Source of the DNA: Clostridium cibarium
GTDB lineage: Bacteria > Bacillota > Clostridia > Clostridiales > Clostridiaceae
Direction of reading: 5' to 3'
Assembly (NCBI RefSeq): GCF_014836335.1
Contig: NZ_JACSRA010000008.1
Coordinates: 62,001 to 126,000, forward strand
DNA length: 64,000 bases
Shown here: in pieces, positions 8,079-17,117 of the stretch
Position numbering within the stretch: position 1 is the stretch's first letter
How the letters are laid out: every line of letters begins with the position of its first letter
Program-made: the position numbers and the translations under genes
Notes under the pieces: generated by a model
Seen by the model: the letters and a program-made list of their open reading frames with translations, nothing else
The model's database searches: none
Told to the model about the DNA's origin: nothing

Positions 8079-9644
8079 CTAATTCACCAACCTTTCCCTC
8101 AATGTGATTCCACATTTTAATTCAAAACCGACTTCCTCCCGTGAAAAGACAATAATCCTCTCTACGTAATCTTCAAACAACTCATCCTCATAAGCTGTGA
8201 GCATTTTGGACTTAGTGGCAAACTTAAGCAGACGGTCAACCTCATCTACCTTTGCAATATTGCCATTGACGGAACGAGTAAGTTGATCCTTTTCGGCAAG
8301 AAACCTTTCTCTTTCTGCCTCCAGTGCATTCTTTTCTTTATTAAACAGAGCAGGTTCCAGATACCCTTTGGCCATTAAACCTGTCAGTACCTGGCTCTGC
8401 TCCATGTTGTTTACAATTTTAGTTTCCAACTCTTCAATTCTACGAAAACTCGCTGCATTGTTCTGGTTACGTAACCCCTGCAAAAGTGGTCTTAATATGA
8501 ACTTCTGACCAAATATGAGTTTATTCATCATCGTAACAAATGCAGTCTTTATATCTTCATCTCGAATGAACTGCATAGAACATTCCGTTATATTGCTTAT
8601 ATGCTTACTGCAGCACCAAGCAATGTATTTTCTTGGACCGGATGAATGAATCCGTCTTTTAAAGGTACTGCCACATTCCGAGCAGATAATTTTGCCAGAG
8701 AAAGAATATCGGTTTAGATATTTACTGTTGCGCTTTTCGATGCCTTTTTCCTTTGCCCTTTGATTGAGAATGGCATCTACAGCTTCAAAATCTTCATGGC
8801 TGATAATTGCTTCATGGTGGTTTTCTACTAGATACATATTTTCCTCACCATAATTGGTGTGCCTGTTAAAATGGCTGTCAGTATAAGTCTTTTGCAAAAT
8901 AGCATCCCCAGTATATTTCTCATTTTTTAATATCCCTCGAATTGTAGTAGCAGTCCAACGAGCACCTCTTTTAGGGGGGATGCCCTTTTGATTAAGATCA
9001 TCTGCAATTTTCTGTGTACCTTTGCCCGATAATACTTCTGCGAAAATATACTTCACGATTTCTGCCTGCTCAGGGTTTACCACCATTTGACCATCAATGT
9101 TGTCATAACCATATGGTGGGTATGAAATCTTAAAAGTACCGTTTTGAAATCTCCTTTGTATTGCCCATTTGTTGTTTTCCGAAATGGAAATGGACTCGCT
9201 TTCTGCAAGTCCACTTAATATAGAAAGCATCAACTCACTTTCCACTGACTGGGTATTGATATTCTCTTTCTCGAAATAGATGTAAATACCCAGATCCAAC
9301 AGCTTACGAACCATCTCTAAACAATCCGTTGTGTTTCTTGCAAACCTACTAATGGACTTTGTAATAATTAAGTCAATCTTCTTGTTTTCGCAATCTGATA
9401 GCATTCTAAGAAGTTCTGACCGGTTTTCTTTTTTGGTCCCACTGATCCCCTCATCATAATACAAGCCAACATATTCCCATTCTGGGTTTGCCTTTATGTA
9501 AGTCTCATAATGGGATTTTTGTGCTTCTAGGCTCACTAACTGTTCATCACTGTCCGTAGAAACACGACAATAAGCAGCTACTCGTAATTTTGGCTTGATA
9601 ATTGATGTACCCTTATTCCCGTCTATTTTTGTTATCTTTTTCAT
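8079..9644 (-). CDS. Large serine recombinase (first full-length copy)
   Basis: Site-specific DNA recombinase of about 521 residues. Resolvase domain with catalytic serine in [11 protein letters not shown], the [16 protein letters not shown] helix and a long Recombinase domain (YGYDNIDGQMVV onward). The zinc ribbon is CSECG...CCSKHISNITEC, followed by a coiled coil near residue 410-450. I chose ATG 9644 because AAAAAGGAGGTGA precedes it; the longer frame to 9671 has no better site. It differs substantially from the 523-residue copy, so this is not a recent duplication. Cotranscribed with the SHOCT gene and the two following recombinase genes. Confidence 0.9.
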   Translation of the reverse strand: MKKITKIDGNKGTSIIKPKLRVAAYCRVSTDSDEQLVSLEAQKSHYETYIKANPEWEYVGLYYDEGISGTKKENRSELLRMLSDCENKKIDLIITKSISRFARNTTDCLEMVRKLLDLGIYIYFEKENINTQSVESELMLSILSGLAESESISISENNKWAIQRRFQNGTFKISYPPYGYDNIDGQMVVNPEQAEIVKYIFAEVLSGKGTQKIADDLNQKGIPPKRGARWTATTIRGILKNEKYTGDAILQKTYTDSHFNRHTNYGEENMYLVENHHEAIISHEDFEAVDAILNQRAKEKGIEKRNSKYLNRYSFSGKIICSECGSTFKRRIHSSGPRKYIAWCCSKHISNITECSMQFIRDEDIKTAFVTMMNKLIFGQKFILRPLLQGLRNQNNAASFRRIEELETKIVNNMEQSQVLTGLMAKGYLEPALFNKEKNALEAERERFLAEKDQLTRSVNGNIAKVDEVDRLLKFATKSKMLTAYEDELFEDYVERIIVFSREEVGFELKCGITLRERLVN

Positions 9645-9696
9645 CGACTCACCTCCTTTTTGGTAGGTCACATATTACCTCTGAACGCCCAGTATA

Positions 9697-9942
9697 TCAA
9701 GGAATATCGGGCATTATCTGTGCTAACATAGGTGAGAAAGTTTCACGGTTTAATGCGTCTATCTTGTGGAATTCTATTTCAGTTATTAAGCCTTTTTCGA
9801 GCATCTTTCTCAGCAATTTTTCTGCCTGGATATAATCAAACTCACGTTGTAGCTGTTCCTGAGATACTCTCTTTGATTCGATGCTTTTGTCTATAACCTT
9901 ATCTGAAATCTTTGTAACTTTTTTATCCTCGTGCTGATTCAC
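9697..9942 (-). CDS. SHOCT domain-containing small protein
   Basis: 81 residues. The centre (QLQREFDYIQAEKLLRKMLE-KGLITEIEFHKI, residues 30-63) is a SHOCT-type short helical segment (length, GLIT-EEF signature). It commonly precedes serine recombinases in clostridial elements; its function is unknown, perhaps a small DNA-binding or directionality factor. The start is GTG 9942 after GGAGGTGATTCC. The conserved two-box element described at 9956-9994 lies immediately upstream. Confidence 0.75.
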   Translation of the reverse strand: MNQHEDKKVTKISDKVIDKSIESKRVSQEQLQREFDYIQAEKLLRKMLEKGLITEIEFHKIDALNRETFSPMLAQIMPDIP

Positions 9943-9955
9943 TAGGAATCACCTC

Positions 9956-9994
9956 CTACCTAATAGCCGTGGGAACAGGTCGAAGTTGAGGATT
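9956..9994 (-). promoter_or_regulatory. Conserved two-box element, copy A
   Basis: On the minus strand AATCCTCAAC (9985-9994), 16 bp of unconserved spacer, then GGCTATTAGGTAG (9956-9968) followed by GGAGG. The same arrangement occurs at 42252-42290 and 46548-46586, each time in front of a small operon-leading gene. Here the second box runs straight into the ribosome-binding site of the SHOCT gene. Confidence 0.6.
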
Positions 9995-10020
9995 TGTAGA
10001 ATTTAATTAAATCAAGGCAT

Positions 10021-10057
10021 AAAAAAAGAGCCTGCAAGGGAAGAACCCCCACAGGCT
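10021..10057 (-). terminator. Terminator of the phage lysis operon
   Basis: AGCCTGCAAGGG pairs with CCCCCACAGGCT, and the minus-strand transcript continues into seven T residues. It closes the late operon after the amidase gene and isolates it from the SHOCT-recombinase operon. Confidence 0.8.
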
Positions 10058-10136
10058 AGATAAATTAATAGTTTAATACTTTATTTTAGAGACTTTGTGA
10101 AAATCAAGCAACACCGTTTTTAACTTGCCCTTTTGA

Positions 10137-10838
10137 TTAATCATACTTAATAAATGCATCCGTAAAGCCTGCTTTTTTAGCTTTGGCAAGCTGTGCCTCA
10201 GCATTTGCTTTAACAGAATAAGCACCGATCTGCACACGGTAATATTTCTTATTCACCGTGTCTGCTGGTTTATTTTCGGCACTTAATAGTTTCTTTACAT
10301 CCGCTCGAAAGGTGTCCATACTCTTCCCATGCTTAGGAAACCAGTGCATCACGTCTGCATGATTACTGGCAATGCCTCGTTTATAACCTTCGCTATGACA
10401 AATGATATCTCTTTCACTAAACCCATAAAGTTTGCAAAGATATACACAAAGCTCCACAGCTTCCTTATAAACAGCAGAAAAATACGAGGCATCGGTCAAA
10501 CCGTCCTCGCAAATTTCAAAACCAATATGGGAATTATTAGCAGCTCCTCCAGCATGCCAACCTCGGTGATTCCAAGGCAATGTTTGATAGGTAGCAATGG
10601 AACCATCTGCTAATTTGCCAATAAAGGCATGAACACAAACTTGACGCCCTCCAGGTTTGTCTTGATTCCAATGGTTGTTATACTGGTTCTTTCCTAGCAA
10701 GCCATCGTCTGGGCCAACGTAGCGCTTCAACCACGGGTTGTTAGCTCCCGTTGAGTGAATCATGATACCCTTCGGTGTTATTGTTTTGCCCGCTTTATAG
10801 CAGGCATTGTTCGTAAGTAATAGTTTGCGTAGATTCAT
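10137..10838 (-). CDS. N-acetylmuramoyl-L-alanine amidase endolysin with SPOR domain
   Basis: 233-residue phage endolysin. Amidase_2 fold: KGIMIHSTGANNPWLKRY (first zinc His, about residue 28), NHRGWHAGG (second zinc His region, about residue 90) and HSEGYKRGIASNHADVMHWF (about residues 148-167). The C-terminal 45 residues (YYRVQIGAYSVKANAEAQLAKA) are a SPOR repeat, which binds peptidoglycan glycan. It cleaves the bond between the glycan and the stem peptide for host lysis. The start overlaps the holin stop by 4 bp, giving the classical holin-endolysin cassette. Confidence 0.9.
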   Translation of the reverse strand: MNLRKLLLTNNACYKAGKTITPKGIMIHSTGANNPWLKRYVGPDDGLLGKNQYNNHWNQDKPGGRQVCVHAFIGKLADGSIATYQTLPWNHRGWHAGGAANNSHIGFEICEDGLTDASYFSAVYKEAVELCVYLCKLYGFSERDIICHSEGYKRGIASNHADVMHWFPKHGKSMDTFRADVKKLLSAENKPADTVNKKYYRVQIGAYSVKANAEAQLAKAKKAGFTDAFIKYD

Positions 10839-11251
10839 TTATAGTCCTCCTTGTCGCTTCTGTTGTGAAGCTGCTCTAATATATCCTTGAGTTTCTGTGG
10901 CACAGGCAGACCAACATGAACAGCATTTTCAAGTATGGATATGCCTTCATTTGAAAGATAAAAAAAGATGACCGCTGTTCGTATAACAGAGCCATCTCCA
11001 ATAACGTTTTTATCAATAATGTGACCGATTGCTACCAGTGAAAAGATGAGTACTTTCTTGAATATGCCGCGAAAGCCTACCTCACTGGATAGCTTTTTAT
11101 CAAGCACAGCACACATTAAACCTGTGATGTAATCAATCACAACAAAAGTAAGTAAAGCATATAAAAATCCGTCCCATCCTCCGAGGAAATACCCAAGCCA
11201 ACCACCAATAGCGGCAAATGTCACTTGAATCCAGTTCCAAATCTCTCTCAT
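10835..11251 (-). CDS. Phage holin (toxin-secretion/lysis holin family)
   Basis: 138 residues with hydrophobic segments at about 7-25, 28-48, 66-82 and 88-105, and a charged C-terminus (LEQLHNRSDKEDYK). DYITGLMCAVLDKKLSSEVGF is the characteristic motif of the holin_4/TcdE-like family. It forms membrane lesions that release the amidase at the end of infection. It lies directly between the GH18 tail gene and the amidase and overlaps the amidase start. Confidence 0.9.
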   Translation of the reverse strand: MREIWNWIQVTFAAIGGWLGYFLGGWDGFLYALLTFVVIDYITGLMCAVLDKKLSSEVGFRGIFKKVLIFSLVAIGHIIDKNVIGDGSVIRTAVIFFYLSNEGISILENAVHVGLPVPQKLKDILEQLHNRSDKEDYK

Positions 11252-11281
11252 TGTCTTAACCTCCTATCATTTTGATTGCAT

Positions 11282-11311
11282 AAAAAAACGCCAGCCGAAA
11301 TAGGCAAGCGT
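11282..11311 (-). terminator. Terminator between tail and lysis genes
   Basis: ACGC..GCC...GGC.GCGT hairpin followed by seven T on the minus strand, 25 bp after the GH18 gene stop. It probably attenuates rather than blocks readthrough into the holin, because no promoter is obvious between. Confidence 0.6.
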
Positions 11312-11335
11312 ATACTTGTATAGGTTATTCTTCCT

Positions 11336-13804
11336 TTATATTTGTTTTGGCAAGGCTTCCCATAGCCGCATATCTTCCTGTCCCAATGACCAGATAGCAA
11401 TACCCCGTAAGTCCCAGCGATAGGCCGCTTCGTTTGACCAGTAGACCAGCGAATCCACATCTTGATAGTACAAAATTGAAAAGCCATCTGCATCACCGAG
11501 AAACAGCCGAGATATCCAGACGTTGATGTCCCTTGGTATAACCTTCGCTGTATAATCTGCATTGCATGGTATCTGCAAGAGATTACTGTGATAAAAGTCA
11601 TAATCCATGGAAATATCCTCACTTCTGGTGGAGGATTCCTCTACATCAGCTGTAAGAGTAAATACATGAAACCTATTATCCCAAGTTACACCACTCCTAG
11701 CAATCCTGCCATACTGCATGAGTGATCCGTCTGGCATGGTGACATCAAAGGCTTCATAAGGCTCATAAGTCCATGCATCGCCCAAGCGGAGAAGTTCACA
11801 CTTGATTTGCCCATCGGATTGAATACCGCAATAACCACCCGTACTTGAGATGTTTGCAGTAAAGCGAAGCGTGTTTGAATTCCCAGAGTAGACACGCACC
11901 CTATTGCCACGCTTTCTCATTTCGATAAGATACATATTCGGATTGGTGCGAATGTCGGCATCCGGAGTTTTAGAGTAACTTGCTGCATAACTGCCAAGTA
12001 AAGTAGAGCCTTGGTAGAGCTCCACTTGTTGGGTGTCAATGTTGATACAGCAAAACACATTCCCACAAAACACTCCTGCTCTTCCGCTACTACCCATAGG
12101 AAAGGCAATTCTTGCACGGATATGCACATCACTAAAGCTATCGTATTTCCAAGCAAGCTGACCGCTTCCTTCAAGCTGGGAATATGGGCGGTTGCCATTG
12201 TCATCGGGATTTTGCCATACACTCCAACTCCCCGATAACATCTGCCAGTAGCTTTCCGGCAGGATGATGGGATCTCTAAAATCTTCATACCAAGCTAACG
12301 CTGAATCCGGCTTACGGCGCAAAACCTCTGTAGTAAGCTTAAACCCTTTGTCGGGAACAGCCATGTTACCATCTATGTCTTTGAAGCTTCGTGGAGATAA
12401 ACAGAAAGTTGCCTCTCCAGCAGAGGGATATTCGCTAAAATTAGAACAAACCCGGAAACCATAGAATTGCGTACCGACTACACCGCCTTCAATCTTAATG
12501 CTATGTGTTCCTGCCAGAAGATTTACATTAGTGGCAAGTTCTGCCCAGAAAGTTTTTCTCCAGTATGGCCACCACAGACGATTCTCTGAGTAGCTAACCA
12601 CTGTACCGTCAAGTGCAATTGTGATACCGTTCTTATCCCAGAACGGAAAGCAAAGCTGTACAACTACATCATAAGTACCTGATTGGGCAATGGTAAAGTT
12701 ATACTCCGATTTGCCTTCACTTGACGAAAGAGTGATCATTCCATTACCAACCACAACACCATCCGTGTAGCTGTCAGGTTCACCATTTCGATTAACATAG
12801 ATAGTTCCAAACTCCGACTTTTGTGTTTTCCCGTAACAAGTTAGATATTTTCGGCGGTTATATGTTTCATCAATAATAGGAGGTTCTCGTGATACTGCGT
12901 CCCAACCTTCCATATAATCGTAGACATGTGGCAGTGCCCATGGTACTTTATCGTGATCATCCCAGTAAGCAATAATTGGGATAAATGGTTGCGGAGGCTG
13001 GTCGTTCGTAAAATTATACACCCCAGTCATCCAGTTCTTAGCTGCGTAGTAGGTGTTTGATGTACCGCGATAAGCCTTACCTAGGTTGGACGGGTAATCG
13101 TAAATCTGCCAATTCCAACCGTAACCAGGTAAACCCATATATACTTTTTGTGGTGACATAGCTGTAACCGCATAGTTATAAATACCCTCAAGCCAACTCC
13201 TTGGTGATACTGGGCCTGGAGCTGAACCTGCCCATGCCATGCCATAACTCATGATTGCTGCCGTGTCACAATAATCGTTAAGGTCGGCATAAACACACCA
13301 ATTTTCTCCACCAACTGAACCTTGCACACCCGTCATTCCAGGTAAGCAGATATTGACTAGTTTTGATGAATCGTAGTTTTTAACAGTCGTGTATATATCA
13401 GCGAATAGAGCATTTGCGGCAGTACGGTTCTCAAATCCACCACCGCGCTCTAAATCGATATCTACACCTGCACACCAAGGGTATTTGTTCATAATACGCA
13501 CTATTTCTGAGAGGAATTTTGACTTTGCACCGCCCTCGTTATTTCGCAGAGCCGTAAAGATACTCTCTGTTCCATGGTTCATAATGGTAAGTAACCATTT
13601 GATATGTGGCCACTTTATACGATATGGAGTAAGGGAAGAAACGCTGGTACCTGTTTCCGTTATCGTGCCTGTGATGTCTACCTCAAAAGTGAAAATACCA
13701 ACAGTATCTAAGCGGTCACCGTAATCGTTCAAAGCTTGATACATCCGGGCATTGCCCATGAAGGACCATACCATACAGCGTTTACCCTTAATATAATCTT
13801 TCAT
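11336..13804 (-). CDS. Tail-associated GH18 glycosidase with inserted carbohydrate-binding modules
   Basis: 822 residues. The N-terminal 310 form most of a glycoside hydrolase 18 barrel: GVDIDLERGGG (residues 113-123) holds the DxDxE acid with catalytic E119, and AAIMSYGMAWAG is the YxM strand. The last 45 residues (LRGIAIWSLGQEDMRLWEAL) are the barrel's final strand. Between them lie a jelly-roll CBM-like module (about 350-455) and a LamG-like module (about 540-690). It follows the tail genes, so it likely cuts host surface glycan during adsorption. The 124-codon frame over its 3' end is a shadow. Confidence 0.85.
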   Translation of the reverse strand: MKDYIKGKRCMVWSFMGNARMYQALNDYGDRLDTVGIFTFEVDITGTITETGTSVSSLTPYRIKWPHIKWLLTIMNHGTESIFTALRNNEGGAKSKFLSEIVRIMNKYPWCAGVDIDLERGGGFENRTAANALFADIYTTVKNYDSSKLVNICLPGMTGVQGSVGGENWCVYADLNDYCDTAAIMSYGMAWAGSAPGPVSPRSWLEGIYNYAVTAMSPQKVYMGLPGYGWNWQIYDYPSNLGKAYRGTSNTYYAAKNWMTGVYNFTNDQPPQPFIPIIAYWDDHDKVPWALPHVYDYMEGWDAVSREPPIIDETYNRRKYLTCYGKTQKSEFGTIYVNRNGEPDSYTDGVVVGNGMITLSSSEGKSEYNFTIAQSGTYDVVVQLCFPFWDKNGITIALDGTVVSYSENRLWWPYWRKTFWAELATNVNLLAGTHSIKIEGGVVGTQFYGFRVCSNFSEYPSAGEATFCLSPRSFKDIDGNMAVPDKGFKLTTEVLRRKPDSALAWYEDFRDPIILPESYWQMLSGSWSVWQNPDDNGNRPYSQLEGSGQLAWKYDSFSDVHIRARIAFPMGSSGRAGVFCGNVFCCINIDTQQVELYQGSTLLGSYAASYSKTPDADIRTNPNMYLIEMRKRGNRVRVYSGNSNTLRFTANISSTGGYCGIQSDGQIKCELLRLGDAWTYEPYEAFDVTMPDGSLMQYGRIARSGVTWDNRFHVFTLTADVEESSTRSEDISMDYDFYHSNLLQIPCNADYTAKVIPRDINVWISRLFLGDADGFSILYYQDVDSLVYWSNEAAYRWDLRGIAIWSLGQEDMRLWEALPKQI

Positions 13805-14370
13805 GGACGCAGATCCCCTTTCAGCATTTCTTTGTATTCGAAATATACCCTAGCAGATTTTCTGTCTTGTAGCTTCACTTGGTGCTTGCTGTCAGTAGCA
13901 GCTGTGTATTGATAGAATCCATGTTTCGGTGTGGGATAGCCGTTTCGCAAACACTCTCTTGTTGAAGCTTTAAGTGCAAATTCGTCGCCTGCATAAGCCT
14001 CCGAATCAAACCTTACCTTATGTGAACCCATACCTTGCGAAAGCTGAATGCTTCCTGCTTCCATTGCTTGTAGCGGGTAGATATAGCAGTCTAGCCCGTT
14101 TGAAGTTTCACCAAGATTAAAGATAATGATTGTGTCGCCACTACGCACTACACCATTGTGGAAACGTACCGGATTAGGCGAATACTTTAGGAATGCTTCC
14201 GTATGAGGGGTATATCCCGTCAGCTTATCACCCTCCTGCAGTTGAAGGTCGGTGAAATAAATCGAACCCGTACAGTTGGTAATAAGGGGACGCACAGTGA
14301 TACTTACTACACGCTTTTCTGATTTTACTTTTATAACTTCCGCAAAACGTATAAAATTGCTTTCCTGCAT
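13801..14370 (-). CDS. Phage tail-region protein, unknown
   Basis: About 189 residues from ATG 14370 (AGGTG 7 nt before; the frame can extend to 14379). Residues 25-60 (TVRPLITNCTGSIYFTDLQLQEG-TGY) closely resemble the whole C-terminal half of the 68-residue protein encoded next to it, pointing to a duplicated receptor or baseplate module. The rest (HNGVVRSGDTIIIFNLG, SQGMGSHKVRF) is beta-rich. It overlaps the GH18 gene by 4 bp. Role inferred as tail-fibre or baseplate accessory. Confidence 0.65.
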   Translation of the reverse strand: MQESNFIRFAEVIKVKSEKRVVSITVRPLITNCTGSIYFTDLQLQEGDKLTGYTPHTEAFLKYSPNPVRFHNGVVRSGDTIIIFNLGETSNGLDCYIYPLQAMEAGSIQLSQGMGSHKVRFDSEAYAGDEFALKASTRECLRNGYPTPKHGFYQYTAATDSKHQVKLQDRKSARVYFEYKEMLKGDLRP

Positions 14371-14379
14371 AGCCATCAC

Positions 14380-14586
14380 CTACCCGTCGTTCGTCCACTT
14401 GATTTCGCATACATGACCGACCCAACCAGTGGCAATAGAACCTGCCTGCAGCATAAGGTCAGTGAAATATACTTCTCCTGTGCAGTTTGAAACTACCAAC
14501 CGAATGGTGATAGAGCGAAGTGTTTCATACCCTTTAGGTGTTGCATCACGAGCAATTTGTTGAAATACAGCCAAGTCAATCACCAT
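14380..14586 (-). CDS. Small phage tail-region protein, paralogue of neighbour
   Basis: 68 residues. SITIRLVVSNCTGEVYFTDLM (about residues 25-45) parallels ITVRPLITNCTGSIYFTDLQ of the following gene, so the two are paralogues or halves of one repeated module. It lies tightly between two structural genes on the minus strand. Function unknown; presumably a small tail-tip component. Confidence 0.6.
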   Translation of the reverse strand: MVIDLAVFQQIARDATPKGYETLRSITIRLVVSNCTGEVYFTDLMLQAGSIATGWVGHVCEIKWTNDG

Positions 14587-14592
14587 CCTTCC

Positions 14593-17112
14593 TTAATATA
14601 GGTCAATAAATCTCGTTTCAGTAGTTCCGTCCTCAAACTCAAACACTACTTCGATACCCACTTGTCCATCTGGGCCTTTTTGGAGGTTATCTGAGCCTAT
14701 TTGTGCTGATATGGTGTAGTTACGGCGGGATGCAGGATATACTGTTTGAGCCATACTTTTTGTAGCAGTTGCAGAGCCTACCGCTTTAAAGGAAGCTGTA
14801 CCGGTCACACCTTTTTCAGTGTCCACCTCAAAACCTGAATTCTGCCAGTAAGCGAAGCCATCGTCTGCTCTACTATTACGCAGGTGGTTGAACGGCACCA
14901 TATCTTTGATTTCCTGCCCAATGAGGTTGCTTTGGTCAAGCTGATCAGCGAGGATGCCAGAGGACGTATCCCCAAGTTCACGAAGTTTTGATGATAATTC
15001 AAGTACAGTTTTCCACGGCTCCTGAAGATTATATTGTCTGCGAACAACCCTTGTTTTGATAGTAAGATTTAAATCTCTATCATCCACCGTCACAATGTCG
15101 CCAAGTGACCACCTTTCATGCTCATAACCTGTCAGCACAGACAAATCCATCGCTGATAGCACATAGGAAACACGAGGCTTTGAGTACTCTGCAAGTCGCA
15201 TATTCGTAAACTCAAGCATTTGATAAGGATTTGTGAAATTCGAAAGATCGAGTGTTGAAACCCGTACCTCATTGGAATATTCATAGTTATCCACATACTC
15301 CTTGCCACCATTGATAGTGGCAAATGTCATGCCATCTTTACCATAGGCATACAGCCTTGTCACCAGAGAGCGGGTATCAACAACCCTCTTGATACTTGTA
15401 AGGTTTTTCTTATAGGCAAATAATGCACCGCTATCACTACCACTAAATCTCAGTAAACTCACAAGACGGTTTCGACTATCAAATACCAAGTCCCCACCGT
15501 GAATCTGTTGCGTCATTCGGAGTATGGCCAATGCATTCTTCTCTTGACATTGCCATGTCCGCTTGGTAGTGACATCAACTACACCAAGAGACCATCCTGT
15601 ACCTTCCAACGCATAACTCATCGGAGCAGATGGTAAATCGGCATTAAATTCTCTCGGCTGTTTTTCAGCTGAAAAGGTCAAATCATAAAATGCTGCTTCC
15701 GCATATACGGTGGTCAGAACACCCGTTCCATCTGCTCCTTTTTCATCTGTCAGCGTCCTTATGCGATAAATGTCATGTGCCACCTGAACTTGTTTTTCAT
15801 TATCTAAATGTACACGCTTGCTGTCATTCCATGGGAGTTTGAATTCCAAAGTATCTGCGCCGTTAATCTCTCCCGTTACGATGATGTCATATGCATTTTC
15901 AAGTACCGCTTCCCATGCACCATTTTCGTCCAGCACGACAGGCCTGGCAAAACCCAGTTTCTCATATGGAGCTTTCGGTATGTCGTGAAGTGTGATATCC
16001 AATAGTTTCGGGGTAACCAAGGGATCAGTAGTTGAAAGTGTAATTCTATAGCGAATAAAATTACGGTTTGGAGATACTAGTTCACCGTTGGAACCTACCA
16101 CCTGCCACGCCGACCAATCCTGCAAATCATCTGATGTAGCAGTTTCTATAGAAGAAATTGAAGTCACACCTGCAGTATATTCCGAAGTTACAGACACTCG
16201 ACCACTACCTGCAAGAGAACATTCCGCAGCTATAGTCGTAAGCTGCCCACCTTCAGGATATCTGTTGTTAGTATCCTTGAGGAGTGTTACCACACCAGGT
16301 TCTGTTATAGCATCAACCGCACCACTGGTATCACCGCCGTTGGCAAGTATTGACTGCTTGAAATGTCGTTCTAAATCCTCAATTGTAAGCTGTGAATTTA
16401 CTTCGATGAACCAATCATCAAATCCACCTGCATAATAATACTGATTTGCATGCATTCCAATCACAATATCGGCTGTGCAAGATGGGTTTAATGTTCCCGT
16501 GAATGTCCGTTTAGGCGCAATCCAGACTGTACCGTCTGTTCGGTTACAAAGAATAAACTGCGATGTCTTGGTATTCACTTCAATAATTGCTGCAATAAAG
16601 TACCACCCACCATTAACCATGTTAAAACTTGGTGTTTCACTCTGGTCGAGAATCAGTGAACCAGAAGAGTTATATAACATCATTCGAGGTCTGCCCTGGT
16701 ACAGGGACAAGTATAGAATAGGTTGACCCGGGCCTTGTCTTGTATTAAACAGCGGAATAAAGGTCTGTCCCACAGAGTAGGTAGTTGGGTTTATCCATCC
16801 ACCTACTGCGATTTTATCGCCTAGATTGGAGAAAAATGTACCATCATTCTTTGCAATCAAGTAAGTTTTCTCTGATGTCGGATTAATAATATTCTGACGA
16901 AAAAATCGTCCATAGCGACCATTTGGGAGACTTGCCGATGTGCCAGACCATCCCGATATAGCGACGTGCCGACCGTGACCACTCGCATCGACAAGTTTAA
17001 CATCGGAGTCAGGTCCAGACTCATTGAATCGCCAAAGGGCAAGGGTATTCTCACTTACAGGAAACTCACCCGTAAAGTCAGTTTGTGATGTCAATATTGA
17101 TTTAATTGCCAT
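14593..17112 (-). CDS. Phage tail protein with LamG domain (tail-tip/endopeptidase-like)
   Basis: 839 residues from ATG 17112, chosen because GGAGGTGATGCAA precedes it. Residues 25-250 form a concanavalin-like LamG domain (NTLALWRFNESG ... GGFDDWFIEVNSQLTIEDLERHF). The middle (about 390-720) matches the siphovirus ReqiPepy6 Gp37-like/tail-endopeptidase group (ENAYDIIVTGEINGADTLEFKLPW). The C-terminus is a second beta-rich carbohydrate-binding module (YWQNSGFEVDTEKGVTGTASF). Its position after Dit matches the tail-associated lysin/tip slot of siphophages. No protease signature is visible. Confidence 0.8.
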   Translation of the reverse strand: MAIKSILTSQTDFTGEFPVSENTLALWRFNESGPDSDVKLVDASGHGRHVAISGWSGTSASLPNGRYGRFFRQNIINPTSEKTYLIAKNDGTFFSNLGDKIAVGGWINPTTYSVGQTFIPLFNTRQGPGQPILYLSLYQGRPRMMLYNSSGSLILDQSETPSFNMVNGGWYFIAAIIEVNTKTSQFILCNRTDGTVWIAPKRTFTGTLNPSCTADIVIGMHANQYYYAGGFDDWFIEVNSQLTIEDLERHFKQSILANGGDTSGAVDAITEPGVVTLLKDTNNRYPEGGQLTTIAAECSLAGSGRVSVTSEYTAGVTSISSIETATSDDLQDWSAWQVVGSNGELVSPNRNFIRYRITLSTTDPLVTPKLLDITLHDIPKAPYEKLGFARPVVLDENGAWEAVLENAYDIIVTGEINGADTLEFKLPWNDSKRVHLDNEKQVQVAHDIYRIRTLTDEKGADGTGVLTTVYAEAAFYDLTFSAEKQPREFNADLPSAPMSYALEGTGWSLGVVDVTTKRTWQCQEKNALAILRMTQQIHGGDLVFDSRNRLVSLLRFSGSDSGALFAYKKNLTSIKRVVDTRSLVTRLYAYGKDGMTFATINGGKEYVDNYEYSNEVRVSTLDLSNFTNPYQMLEFTNMRLAEYSKPRVSYVLSAMDLSVLTGYEHERWSLGDIVTVDDRDLNLTIKTRVVRRQYNLQEPWKTVLELSSKLRELGDTSSGILADQLDQSNLIGQEIKDMVPFNHLRNSRADDGFAYWQNSGFEVDTEKGVTGTASFKAVGSATATKSMAQTVYPASRRNYTISAQIGSDNLQKGPDGQVGIEVVFEFEDGTTETRFIDLY

Positions 17113-17117
17113 TTGCA

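Noticed and set aside
9956..9994. Two-box element read as an ordinary promoter for the SHOCT gene
   Set aside because: The second box abuts the ribosome-binding site, leaving no room for a leader; a promoter role is at best possible for the other two copies.
11248..11622. 124-codon minus-strand ORF next to the holin
   Set aside because: Overlaps the conserved C-terminal strand of the GH18 protein in another frame and spans its terminator; no family features.
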